A stretch of 29,280 nucleotides of DNA from Firmicutes bacterium UBA7523 (GTDB lineage Bacteria > Bacillota > Dethiobacteria > Dethiobacterales > Dethiobacteraceae): positions 16,478-45,757 of the forward strand of contig DLMZ01000041.1 of assembly GCA_002479415.1 (NCBI GenBank), written 5' to 3'. Shown here piece by piece: positions 21,408 through 27,718 of the stretch. Under the pieces are notes generated by a model, which was given only the letters and a program-made list of their open reading frames with translations, had not been told where the DNA came from and ran no database searches. Position 1 is the stretch's first letter. Each line of letters starts with the position of its first letter. Both the position numbers and the translations under genes were made by a program.

Positions 21408-22004
21408 GTGTTCTATCCCGAACCAATCGCACGATTAATGGAAGCTTTTCAAAAGTTGCCCGGGGTGGGTCCGAAGACAGCGCAGCGTCTTGCTTTGTTT
21501 GTCCTTAATCTGCCGCGGGAGGAAGTAGTCTTCATGGCCCGCGCCATGGTTGATGCCAAAGACAAGACGAAATACTGCCGTATTTGTGGCAACTTCAGTG
21601 ATAGTGAAGTCTGCTTCGTTTGCGGGGATAGGCGCCGGGATTCCGGTACTATTTGCGTTGTTCAGGATGCCCGTGATGTTCTCGCTATGGAAAAAATGAG
21701 AGAGTTTAAAGGGGTATACCATGTACTGGGGGGAGCAATCTCTCCCATTGATGGAATCGGTCCGGATCAACTGCGAATCAAGGACTTGCTTGATCGGTTA
21801 AAAAACGGCCAGGTCAAAGAAATAATTTTAGCAACTAACCCCAATGTTGAAGGGGAGGCTACGGCCATGTATGTTTCCAGAGTTGTAAAGCCTCTGGGTA
21901 TCCGCGTTACCAGAATCGCCCACGGCCTGCCGGTAGGAGCAGATTTGGAATATGCGGACGAGGTGACGCTTTCCAGGGCGATGGAAGGAAGACGAGAATT
22001 CTAA
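21408..22004 (+). CDS. recR: Recombination protein RecR
   Basis: Acts with RecF/RecO to load RecA at gapped DNA. The 198 residues have the helix-hairpin-helix LPGVGPKTAQRLA (18-30), a zinc finger with Cys57, Cys60, Cys69 and Cys72, and a TOPRIM domain (ICVVQDARDVLAME; ATNPNVEGEATAMY). The start is GTG 21408 behind GAGGAGGCGG. Length and motifs are complete. A strong terminator follows. Confidence 0.96.
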   Translation: MFYPEPIARLMEAFQKLPGVGPKTAQRLALFVLNLPREEVVFMARAMVDAKDKTKYCRICGNFSDSEVCFVCGDRRRDSGTICVVQDARDVLAMEKMREFKGVYHVLGGAISPIDGIGPDQLRIKDLLDRLKNGQVKEIILATNPNVEGEATAMYVSRVVKPLGIRVTRIAHGLPVGADLEYADEVTLSRAMEGRREF

Positions 22005-22027
22005 AATCAAATATGGTATAACCGATT

Positions 22028-22058
22028 AAAAGACGCTTCATCTCGAAGCGTCTTTTTT
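22028..22058 (+). terminator. Intrinsic terminator after recR
   Basis: AAAAGACGCTTC (22028-22039) pairs perfectly with GAAGCGTCTTTT (22045-22056), a 12-bp stem with a five-base loop ending in a six-T run. It separates the dnaX-ybaB-recR unit from the DUF2508-bofA unit. Confidence 0.92.
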
Positions 22059-22070
22059 ATAGAAATTATT

Positions 22071-22098
22071 TTGGCCTGAGAGTATTAAATGATATAAT
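22071..22098 (+). promoter_or_regulatory. Probable promoter of DUF2508-bofA
   Basis: TTGGCC (22071-22076), 16 bases and TATAAT (22093-22098) with TGA directly before the -10 box (extended -10). It lies between the recR terminator and the next gene. Confidence 0.55.
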
Positions 22099-22170
22099 TC
22101 CCGTCACTTTGCATATATATAAGGGGAAGGTGGACATCAATATACATAACGGGTTGGGGAGGGATGTCTA

Positions 22171-22491
22171 TTGATAAAGCCAAACGTGCGCAAGCATGCA
22201 CTGCTCCTTTGGAAAGCGGTAACAGCCAGGTTTTCTATGGAGGACAAACCTGCTCAAAGGCCGAAAGAAAAAGATTTCTTCGACCTTGTTGATGAAGCGC
22301 GTCAAGAATACAGGGTTGCTTTGTCGCAATTTAATCATGTTTCGGATCCCGACATGGTTGATCATGCAATTTATGCTATGGTAGCGGCGGAAAAAAAGTA
22401 TACGTACCTTTTAAAAAAAGCCTATAATGATGGGTATAGGCTTCCTGCTAAGATAGATCTATTAAGGGAGAGGAGGCCAGATGATGCCTGA
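22171..22491 (+). CDS. DUF2508 (YaaL-like) family protein
   Basis: A 106-residue protein of unknown function conserved between recR and bofA in spore-forming Firmicutes. The core DEARQEYRVALSQFNHVSDPDMVDHAIYAMVAAEKKYTYLL region (residues about 41-81; key parts DPDMVDHAIYAM and AEKKYTYLL) matches the DUF2508 pattern. It is soluble and mostly helical. The start is TTG 22171 after GGGGAGGG; the nearby ATG at 22164 is out of frame. Its end overlaps bofA by 8-11 bases. Confidence 0.85.
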   Translation: MIKPNVRKHALLLWKAVTARFSMEDKPAQRPKEKDFFDLVDEARQEYRVALSQFNHVSDPDMVDHAIYAMVAAEKKYTYLLKKAYNDGYRLPAKIDLLRERRPDDA

Positions 22492-22756
22492 ACTTGATTA
22501 CAATTTAGCTTTAGCTATTGTCTTTGGGGCGGTTGTGCTTTATTATTTAGCCAGACTACTTATTGCCCCTGCCCGTTTTGCCTTGAGAGTGGTGGGCACT
22601 GGTGTGTTCGGAGTAGTTGTTCTGTTTCTTTTCAACTTAGTCGGAGGTTTTTTTAGCACCGTTATTGGAATTAACGCAATAACAGCGCTAATTGTAGGGT
22701 TTATGGGCATTCCTGGATTAGCCATGATTCTTTTGCTGCAGCGCATGCTTAGTTAA
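22481..22756 (+). CDS. bofA: BofA-like pro-sigma-K processing inhibitor
   Basis: Small integral membrane protein of 91 residues with hydrophobic segments at about 8-30, 35-60 and 65-88, and the family ending GINAITALIVGFMGIPGLAMILLL region (key residues G-x-N-x-x-T and G-x-P-G). In B. subtilis BofA holds the SpoIVFB protease inactive until the forespore signal, so its presence implies an endospore-forming ancestry. GGAGG precedes two adjacent ATG codons (22481, 22484). Gene order with recR and DUF2508 supports the assignment. Confidence 0.88.
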   Translation: MMPELDYNLALAIVFGAVVLYYLARLLIAPARFALRVVGTGVFGVVVLFLFNLVGGFFSTVIGINAITALIVGFMGIPGLAMILLLQRMLS

Positions 22757-22825
22757 TATTGGTGGCAAGAAGCTGAACTATTCTAAAAAGTTCAAAATGT
22801 TTGCTCCTGCTTTGTACAACAAGCC

Positions 22826-22854
22826 TTGACGCTATATAGAGACAGTGATATAAT
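22826..22854 (+). promoter_or_regulatory. Promoter of the 2-oxoacid oxidoreductase operon
   Basis: TTGACG (22826-22831), 17 bases and TATAAT (22849-22854), with TGA before the -10 box. About 200 bases of leader separate it from the first gene. Confidence 0.8.
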
Positions 22855-22862
22855 TCGAGATA

Positions 22863-22884
22863 AAAGTTAATATAAAGTTAATAT
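22863..22884 (+). repeat. Perfect 11-bp tandem repeat at the transcription start
   Basis: AAAGTTAATAT occurs twice without a gap (22863-22873, 22874-22884), starting about eight bases after the -10 box. The position suggests two contacts for a regulator or an effect on start-site use. No family is recognised. Confidence 0.6.
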
Positions 22885-22947
22885 TTGCTCAATTAGAATA
22901 CAGAGAAATGCTTGCTCGAGCGTAAGAATTGTCTATATAGTTGGCTC

Positions 22948-22986
22948 GGCCCGGATTGGCCTAGTGGCGTCCCGGGCCTTTAATTT
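22948..22986 (+). terminator. Possible leader terminator/attenuator before the oxidoreductase operon
   Basis: GGCCCGG (22948-22954) pairs with CCGGGCC (22972-22978), followed by TTTAATTT. It stands about 95 bases downstream of the promoter and before the first gene. An 8-base palindrome GCTCGAGC lies upstream (near 22914) and a GCATGTC/GACATGC repeat (23007-23013/23028-23034) downstream. This 22,757-23,061 stretch has no coding frame I can support and matches no riboswitch I recognise. Confidence 0.45.
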
Positions 22987-23061
22987 CGTTGCAGTAGGAT
23001 TTCACGGCATGTCATTTAAAAATCTGGGACATGCTATAAATAAAATTAAAGGGGACTCTGC

Positions 23062-23718
23062 GTGCGACATTTGGAAGCCTATGTTGGTGAATATGCCAGC
23101 GGAAAAAGCGAAAATGCCATAAACAGGGCTTTGTCTCTAGCAGACAAGGGACAGCCGGTGTCGTTGGTAGACCTTGATTTGGTGGAGCCGTTTTATACAC
23201 TCCGCCCTTTAATAAAAGAGTTGGAGGCACTAGGTCTCGATGTGGTTGCCTGGGAAACAAAGGATACTATGGGTCTCGGGGAGGCCGGCTGCATCCTTAA
23301 GCCTGAAATGCGCTGGGTGCTGAAAAGGCCCGGTCATGTTATTCTGGATGTTGGTTATGGTGTTTCGGGAAGTAACATCTTTAATTTATTAGAGGGCTTT
23401 GATACTTCTGAACTGAAAATTCTGGCGGTTTTAAATGTAGCACGCCCCATGACATCTAATGTTGAAGATATAATTCATTACCTTACAGGCTTTACCCGGC
23501 TGGACGGCTTAATAAATAACAGCCATCTGGGTGACGAGACTGATTTGGAGATAATCAGAAAAGGTGCGGACATTGTTACAGAAGTGGGGAATCAACTGGG
23601 TATCCCTGTAGTTGCCACATCGGTGGATGAGCGGTTTCGTGATGTGCTGGGAGAGAAGGACCATCACGGCAACCCCGTCAGATATTTGAAGCGATATATG
23701 GAAAGAGCTTTTTGGTAG
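23062..23718 (+). CDS. P-loop ATPase of the MinD/CobQ type linked to the 2-oxoacid oxidoreductase operon
   Basis: A 218-residue soluble nucleotide-binding protein. GEYASGKS (9-16) is a Walker A motif. VSLVDLDLVEPFYTLR resembles the switch region of MinD/SIMIBI ATPases, HVILDVGYGVSG is a Walker B-like strand, and NVARPMTSN and VVATSVDERF may contact the base. GTG 23062 follows AAAGGGGAC. It is the first gene behind the leader and precedes the alpha subunit by 75 bases. The function is unknown; a role in cofactor or cluster insertion, or regulation of the oxidoreductase, is suggested only by location. Confidence 0.7.
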   Translation: MRHLEAYVGEYASGKSENAINRALSLADKGQPVSLVDLDLVEPFYTLRPLIKELEALGLDVVAWETKDTMGLGEAGCILKPEMRWVLKRPGHVILDVGYGVSGSNIFNLLEGFDTSELKILAVLNVARPMTSNVEDIIHYLTGFTRLDGLINNSHLGDETDLEIIRKGADIVTEVGNQLGIPVVATSVDERFRDVLGEKDHHGNPVRYLKRYMERAFW

Positions 23719-23793
23719 TATCCAGGGGTTTTAACCCAAAAGATACAGCATACTGGATGAGGGAACTTACTTTAGCTTTAGGAGGTGTGTTGG

Positions 23794-24885
23794 ATGGCAG
23801 AAAAGCCCATTCAAGAAGAGAAAAAAGTCTTTATGACGGGCAATGAAGTTATAGCTTGGGCTGCTTTAGCGGCGGGGGCTGATATTATGTATGGGTATCC
23901 CATTACGCCCCAGAACGAAATAATGCACTATTGGACTCGTTTAGCGCCTAAGTACGGAAAGAAATTTTTACAGACAGAAGATGAACTTTCGGCCGGCTTT
24001 ACAACACTTGGCGGTGTTTTGGCAGGACGCAAATCATTTTCAGCTACTGCGGGGCCGGGAACGACTCTGTTCCAGGAACCACTGTCTATGGCGGAAATGA
24101 TGCGAATTCCCGCTGTAGTTATTATCCAGCAGCGTGGGGGGCCGTCAACAGCTACAGTTATTTACTCGCAGCAGGAAGTTAATATGGTAACTTACGGTGG
24201 TAATGGCGAAGGCTGGAGAGTCGTGTATTCCACTGCCACACACCAGGAACTGTATGATTACACGATTAAATCATTTAACACCGCGTGGAAATATCGTTTC
24301 CCCACTTTTGTACTTGGAGACGGATATCAAGCTAAAATGCGGGAGCCGCTGGTGATGTATAACCCTGAAGACCGCGGGATTGAAATGGTTGATCCCGTTG
24401 CTTCTGTAGGGTTGCCTGGAATCCCAGGGAAGGATCGTTCTGCGGTTCATCTCCGTAACACATATAGCGTTGAAGAAGAGCTTTATGATGCAACCATGCC
24501 CATTCAGGAAGACTATGACAGAATGGCTAAAGAAGTGGTTGAATGGGATGAAAGAAATATTGATGACGCAGATGTAGTTATTATTTCTCATGGCGTTGTT
24601 AGCCGTGCGGCTATCGCAGCAATGAACAGGCTTCGTGATAAAGGGATTAAGGTTGGGTATTTCCGTCCTATCACATTGCGTCCGTTCCCGGATGAGCAAT
24701 TAAGAAAAGTAGCGGAAAAGTGCAGCAACTTTGTACTTGTTGAATCGGCCCTCGGCCAATTGGCTCGGCTTGTTAAAGCAGCTCTTTTCAATATGCCAAT
24801 TGAAAAATTTGACGCTGTCTATAAGCCTGGTGTAGGTATTACGGCAGAGGAATTAGTGGAAAGAATAGAGAATGCATTAAAATAG
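23794..24885 (+). CDS. vorB: 2-oxoacid:ferredoxin oxidoreductase alpha subunit (VorB-like)
   Basis: Alpha subunit of a four-subunit 2-oxoacid:ferredoxin oxidoreductase, which oxidises a 2-oxoacid with CoA to acyl-CoA, CO2 and reduced ferredoxin. The 363 residues include YGYPITPQNEIMHYW, TEDELSAGFTTLGG, SATAGPGTTLFQEPLSMAEM, QRGGPSTAT and VISHGVVSRAA. ATG 23794 follows AGGAGGTG (23780-23787). The size and motifs fit VorB/KorA-type subunits. Substrate (branched-chain 2-oxoacids or 2-oxoglutarate) cannot be fixed from sequence alone; a Vor role fits the ilv genes in the window only loosely. Confidence 0.88.
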   Translation: MAEKPIQEEKKVFMTGNEVIAWAALAAGADIMYGYPITPQNEIMHYWTRLAPKYGKKFLQTEDELSAGFTTLGGVLAGRKSFSATAGPGTTLFQEPLSMAEMMRIPAVVIIQQRGGPSTATVIYSQQEVNMVTYGGNGEGWRVVYSTATHQELYDYTIKSFNTAWKYRFPTFVLGDGYQAKMREPLVMYNPEDRGIEMVDPVASVGLPGIPGKDRSAVHLRNTYSVEEELYDATMPIQEDYDRMAKEVVEWDERNIDDADVVIISHGVVSRAAIAAMNRLRDKGIKVGYFRPITLRPFPDEQLRKVAEKCSNFVLVESALGQLARLVKAALFNMPIEKFDAVYKPGVGITAEELVERIENALK

Positions 24886-24900
24886 AAGGGTGGGAGAGAG

Positions 24901-25653
24901 ATGGCAGAAAACTTGGCAATGCCAAAATCCTGGAACGTGGAAACTAAGCCTCATAAATTTTGTCCGGGTTGTGGACATGGCTTGGTTTTAAAAGTTTTGG
25001 GCGAAGTGATTGATGAGCTTGGAATTCAGGACCGGATGGTATTCGGCGTGGATATCGGCTGCTCCCTTCTTGCCTGGGACTTCTTCAATGTGGACACCGT
25101 ACAGACACACCATGGGCGGACCAATCCGGTTATGGTGGGGATTAAGCGTGCTAACCCTGATTTGCTTCCCATTGCTTATATGGGAGACGGCGGCGGATAT
25201 GCTATCGGTTCGCAGCACTTAGTCAACAGTGCATTTCGTAACGAAAAAATTATGGCCATTGTTGTAAACAATGTTAACTATGGCATGACAGGCGGACAGA
25301 TGTCACCGACAACACTGCCTGGTCAGAAGACAGAAACCAGCCCTTATGGCCGTGACCCCGAAGAAACAGGGAACCCTACGCTGGGTCCCGAAATGGTGGC
25401 TGCCATAGCATCTCCCGGCGCATATGTAGCTCGCGCTACCGTGTCCAATATGAAGCAGCTGAAGCGTTATATGAAAAAGGCTGTGGAGAATCTGATTGCC
25501 GGCAACGGATTTTCCTTCCTAGAAGTGATTTCCAGCTGTCCGACAAACTGGCGGACTAACGCTAAGCAGACTTGGGCTTTTATGGAAGAAGATATGGCCA
25601 AATATTTTAAAACCGGTGAGCTCCGGACTCCTGATGAAAGCAAGGAGGGCTAG
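24901..25653 (+). CDS. 2-oxoacid:ferredoxin oxidoreductase beta subunit (ThDP-binding)
   Basis: The ThDP-binding beta subunit, 250 residues. KFCPGCGHGLVLKVL carries the first cluster-linked cysteines, FGVDIGCSLLAWDFF, QTHHGRTNPVMVGIK, the ThDP/Mg motif GDGGGYAIG...NNVNYGMTGGQ, and the late SCPTNW are typical of Kor/Vor beta subunits. GGTGGGAGAG precedes ATG 24901. It follows the alpha gene by 15 bases. The next gene begins four bases after its stop. Confidence 0.92.
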   Translation: MAENLAMPKSWNVETKPHKFCPGCGHGLVLKVLGEVIDELGIQDRMVFGVDIGCSLLAWDFFNVDTVQTHHGRTNPVMVGIKRANPDLLPIAYMGDGGGYAIGSQHLVNSAFRNEKIMAIVVNNVNYGMTGGQMSPTTLPGQKTETSPYGRDPEETGNPTLGPEMVAAIASPGAYVARATVSNMKQLKRYMKKAVENLIAGNGFSFLEVISSCPTNWRTNAKQTWAFMEEDMAKYFKTGELRTPDESKEG

Positions 25654-25657
25654 AGAT

Positions 25658-26335
25658 ATGGCCGAACTAATTAAGATAGCAATTGCCGGAGAAGGTGGTC
25701 AGGGCGTCCAAGCTATTGGAGATGTTTTGGCTGAAGCGGGAAATGAAGAGGGTAAAGAAGCTCTTTATATTCCCAATTTCGGAGTGGAGCAGCGCGGCGG
25801 CGTATCTCTCGCTTTTGTGCAAATTTCGGATGAGCAGATTGGCTCGCCAAAATTTCAACATGGAGATATCGTCATTGCTTTAAGTGAGCGCGCAGTAGCA
25901 CGTACAAAGCAATATGTGACCAAGGATACACTTTTTGTTTATGATAGCTCGCTGATAGCGCCTCCTGAGGTTGCCGATGAAGCTGTTGGCTTGCAGGTTT
26001 ATGATAGTGTGGCTCCTGAAGCCCAAGCTGAAGCGGTAAGTGAGCAGTATAAGGAAAACATTGTTGAATTGCCAAAAAATGCTAAGAGAATTATTGGTAT
26101 CCCTGCAACAGATATTGCACAGTCCGAACTGCATCCCAGAGTTTTTAATATGATTATCTTGGGGGCTACTGTGAGGGCGGCCGGTGTTGTGGATATTGAA
26201 ACGGTTAAACGAGCTTTGGAAATAAAGCTTGGTAAAAAGTTTGTAGATAACCCGAAGCTGCGGGAACTAAATCATCAAGCATTGCAGCGAGGCATCGATC
26301 TTGTGGAAGAAGCTCTGCAAGGGGAGGAAAGATAA
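25658..26335 (+). CDS. 2-oxoacid:ferredoxin oxidoreductase gamma subunit
   Basis: The gamma (CoA-binding) subunit, 225 residues. The N-terminus IAGEGGQGVQAIGDVLAEAG and YIPNFGVEQRGGVSLAFVQIS are family signatures; LGATVRAAGVVDIETVKRALE near the end is also typical. ATG 25658 (MAELIKIAIAG) follows CAAGGAGGGC; the frame extends back into the beta gene without reason. It ends in a one-base overlap with the ferredoxin-subunit gene. Confidence 0.9.
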   Translation: MAELIKIAIAGEGGQGVQAIGDVLAEAGNEEGKEALYIPNFGVEQRGGVSLAFVQISDEQIGSPKFQHGDIVIALSERAVARTKQYVTKDTLFVYDSSLIAPPEVADEAVGLQVYDSVAPEAQAEAVSEQYKENIVELPKNAKRIIGIPATDIAQSELHPRVFNMIILGATVRAAGVVDIETVKRALEIKLGKKFVDNPKLRELNHQALQRGIDLVEEALQGEER

Positions 26336-26598
26336 TGACCAAAAAAAGATTTAGGGTTCTGCGTTACGAAGGGCCTAAAGGCTGGTTTAATATTTCCCCC
26401 GACTTATGCAAAGGTTGTGCTCTCTGTAAAGAGAAATGTCCCACCGACGTATTGGATTGGGCGAAGGAGCAGGGAGTCTATGGTACTCCCATCATTGGTC
26501 CGGCACGGCTGGAACAGTGTATAGCTTGCGGCATTTGTGAACTGGTTTGTCCCGACGCCGCCATTCTTATTGAGAAAAAGAAAAAAGCAGCAAAATAA
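26335..26598 (+). CDS. 2-oxoacid:ferredoxin oxidoreductase delta subunit (2[4Fe-4S] ferredoxin)
   Basis: An 87-residue ferredoxin-type subunit with two complete cluster motifs, CKGCALCKEKCP and CIACGICELVCP. It carries electrons from the ThDP site to free ferredoxin. The start overlaps the gamma stop (TAATG). The order here is alpha, beta, gamma, delta, whereas delta-first orders also exist in this family. A strong terminator follows 40 bases later. Confidence 0.92.
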   Translation: MTKKRFRVLRYEGPKGWFNISPDLCKGCALCKEKCPTDVLDWAKEQGVYGTPIIGPARLEQCIACGICELVCPDAAILIEKKKKAAK

Positions 26599-26638
26599 GC
26601 AAATTGGCGAAACATTTTTATCTTCTGTCAGCTCTGTT

Positions 26639-26680
26639 GCAGGCCGTTAAAAAAGTATCTTTTTTAACGGCCTGCTTCTT
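26639..26680 (+). terminator. Strong intrinsic terminator after the oxidoreductase operon
   Basis: A perfect 17-bp stem, GCAGGCCGTTAAAAAAG (26639-26655) and CTTTTTTAACGGCCTGC (26659-26675), with a three-base loop (TAT), followed by TTCTTGCTCTTTT. The symmetrical A/T section makes it usable on either strand. Confidence 0.9.
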
Positions 26681-26703
26681 GCTCTTTTCAACTGGGTGCA
26701 AAT

Positions 26704-26734
26704 AGTGATACAATATTATATAAAAAAGTATCAA
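26704..26734 (+). promoter_or_regulatory. Extended -10 promoter with TGATAC/GTATCA arms before the NusG-domain gene
   Basis: TGATACAAT (26706-26714) is an extended -10; only weak -35 candidates precede it. AGTGATACAATAT (26704-26716) is identical to 17267-17279, and AGTATCAA (26727-26734) to 17282-17289, so the two promoters share operator-like half-sites with 16- versus 8-base spacing. Confidence 0.4.
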
Positions 26735-26755
26735 GCTGAAAGAAGTGTAGAATCG

Positions 26756-27154
26756 ATGAAATATAAAAAAGGGGATATGCTCTTAATAGGGGCGGTATTG
26801 TTTGTTGCGTTGCTTTTGCTGGGGATAAAAGCATTGCCGTCTTCTCCAGGCGACAAAATTTTGCGTGTGGAACTGGACGGACAGATTATAGATGAGATTC
26901 CCTACGATGAAGAGACAGACCAAGTAATTAATGTGGAGATGCCTGCAGGGCATGCCACTGTAGAAATTGCGGCAGGTCAGGTGCGCGTACTTCCTATGCC
27001 TAGGGAGATTTGTCCGCTGGGCATCTGTTCTTCAATCGGTTGGGTTGAGCAGTCCGGAGACGCCATCGTATGCTTGCCTAACAAACTAGTCTTGACGGTT
27101 ATAGGCGGTCAAACAAATGAACTATGGGATTCGTTGGACGGAGTAACAAAATAA
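26756..27154 (+). CDS. NusG domain II-containing protein
   Basis: A 132-residue membrane-anchored protein. After MKYKKGDMLLIG comes one hydrophobic segment (about 8-26). The extracytoplasmic part has the NusG_II pattern: ILRVELDGQIIDEIPY, IAAGQVRVLPMPREICPLGICSSIGWV and AIVCLPNKLVLTVIGG, with two cysteines in CPLGIC. Such proteins are common in Clostridia, often near Rnf or heptaprenyl diphosphate synthase genes; neither is here. ATG 26756 is preferred over an in-frame extension to 26696, which would include the promoter. Its ribosome site is weak. Function unknown. Confidence 0.8.
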   Translation: MKYKKGDMLLIGAVLFVALLLLGIKALPSSPGDKILRVELDGQIIDEIPYDEETDQVINVEMPAGHATVEIAAGQVRVLPMPREICPLGICSSIGWVEQSGDAIVCLPNKLVLTVIGGQTNELWDSLDGVTK

Positions 27155-27170
27155 CTTTGCGGAGGCTCTT

Positions 27171-27680
27171 ATGCTTCTCGTTAGCGCTTGTTTGCTGGGA
27201 TTAAAAACAAAATATAACGGAGGACATAATTATTTCCCGGAAATATTAGCTCTTGGCAAAGAAGTGCCGCTGGTTCCTTGTTGCCCTGAACAGTTGGGCG
27301 GATTAGCTACACCGCGGCCCGCTGCAGAAATCCAGGGTGGCTGTGGTATAGATGTGCTTGCCGGAAGAGCAAAAGTCTGCACACTGAGCGGTGAAGATAG
27401 GACAGAAGCTTTTCTGCGCGGTGCACGGGAAACATTATTGCTAGCAAATACATTGGGAATTAAGGGTGCTTTGCTTAAAGCACGCAGTCCGTCTTGTGGA
27501 AATGAACAAATATATGACGGCAGTTTTTCCGGACAAACTAAAGACGGAGCCGGTGTTGCCACCGCTTTATTACAGGAAAAAGGTGTTCATGTTTTTAACG
27601 AAGAACAATTATCTGAATTGAATAAATTTCTCCCGCAGCTTAAAGGTAGAGCAGTTGACACTTGTTTAGATATTTGTTAA
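27171..27680 (+). CDS. DUF523 family protein
   Basis: A 169-residue cysteine-rich protein. Visible family motifs are LVSACLLGLKTKYNGGHN at the N-terminus, VPCCPEQLGGLATPRPAAEI at about 35-54, and KARSPSCG near 104-111. The conserved cysteines suggest metal or cluster binding, but the function of DUF523 proteins is not established. GCGGAGG precedes ATG 27171, 16 bases after the NusG-domain gene. Its final codons contain the guaB promoter, and its stop is within the -10 box. Confidence 0.88.
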   Translation: MLLVSACLLGLKTKYNGGHNYFPEILALGKEVPLVPCCPEQLGGLATPRPAAEIQGGCGIDVLAGRAKVCTLSGEDRTEAFLRGARETLLLANTLGIKGALLKARSPSCGNEQIYDGSFSGQTKDGAGVATALLQEKGVHVFNEEQLSELNKFLPQLKGRAVDTCLDIC

Positions 27681-27683
27681 GAT
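27655..27683 (+). promoter_or_regulatory. guaB promoter inside the end of the DUF523 gene
   Basis: TTGACA (27655-27660), 17 bases and TAAGAT (27678-27683). The -10 box includes the DUF523 stop codon TAA (27678-27680). It allows guaB to be transcribed separately. Confidence 0.7.
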
Positions 27684-27718
27684 GAAGCAAATTATCTTGA
27701 GGAAAGGGGGGATTGATG

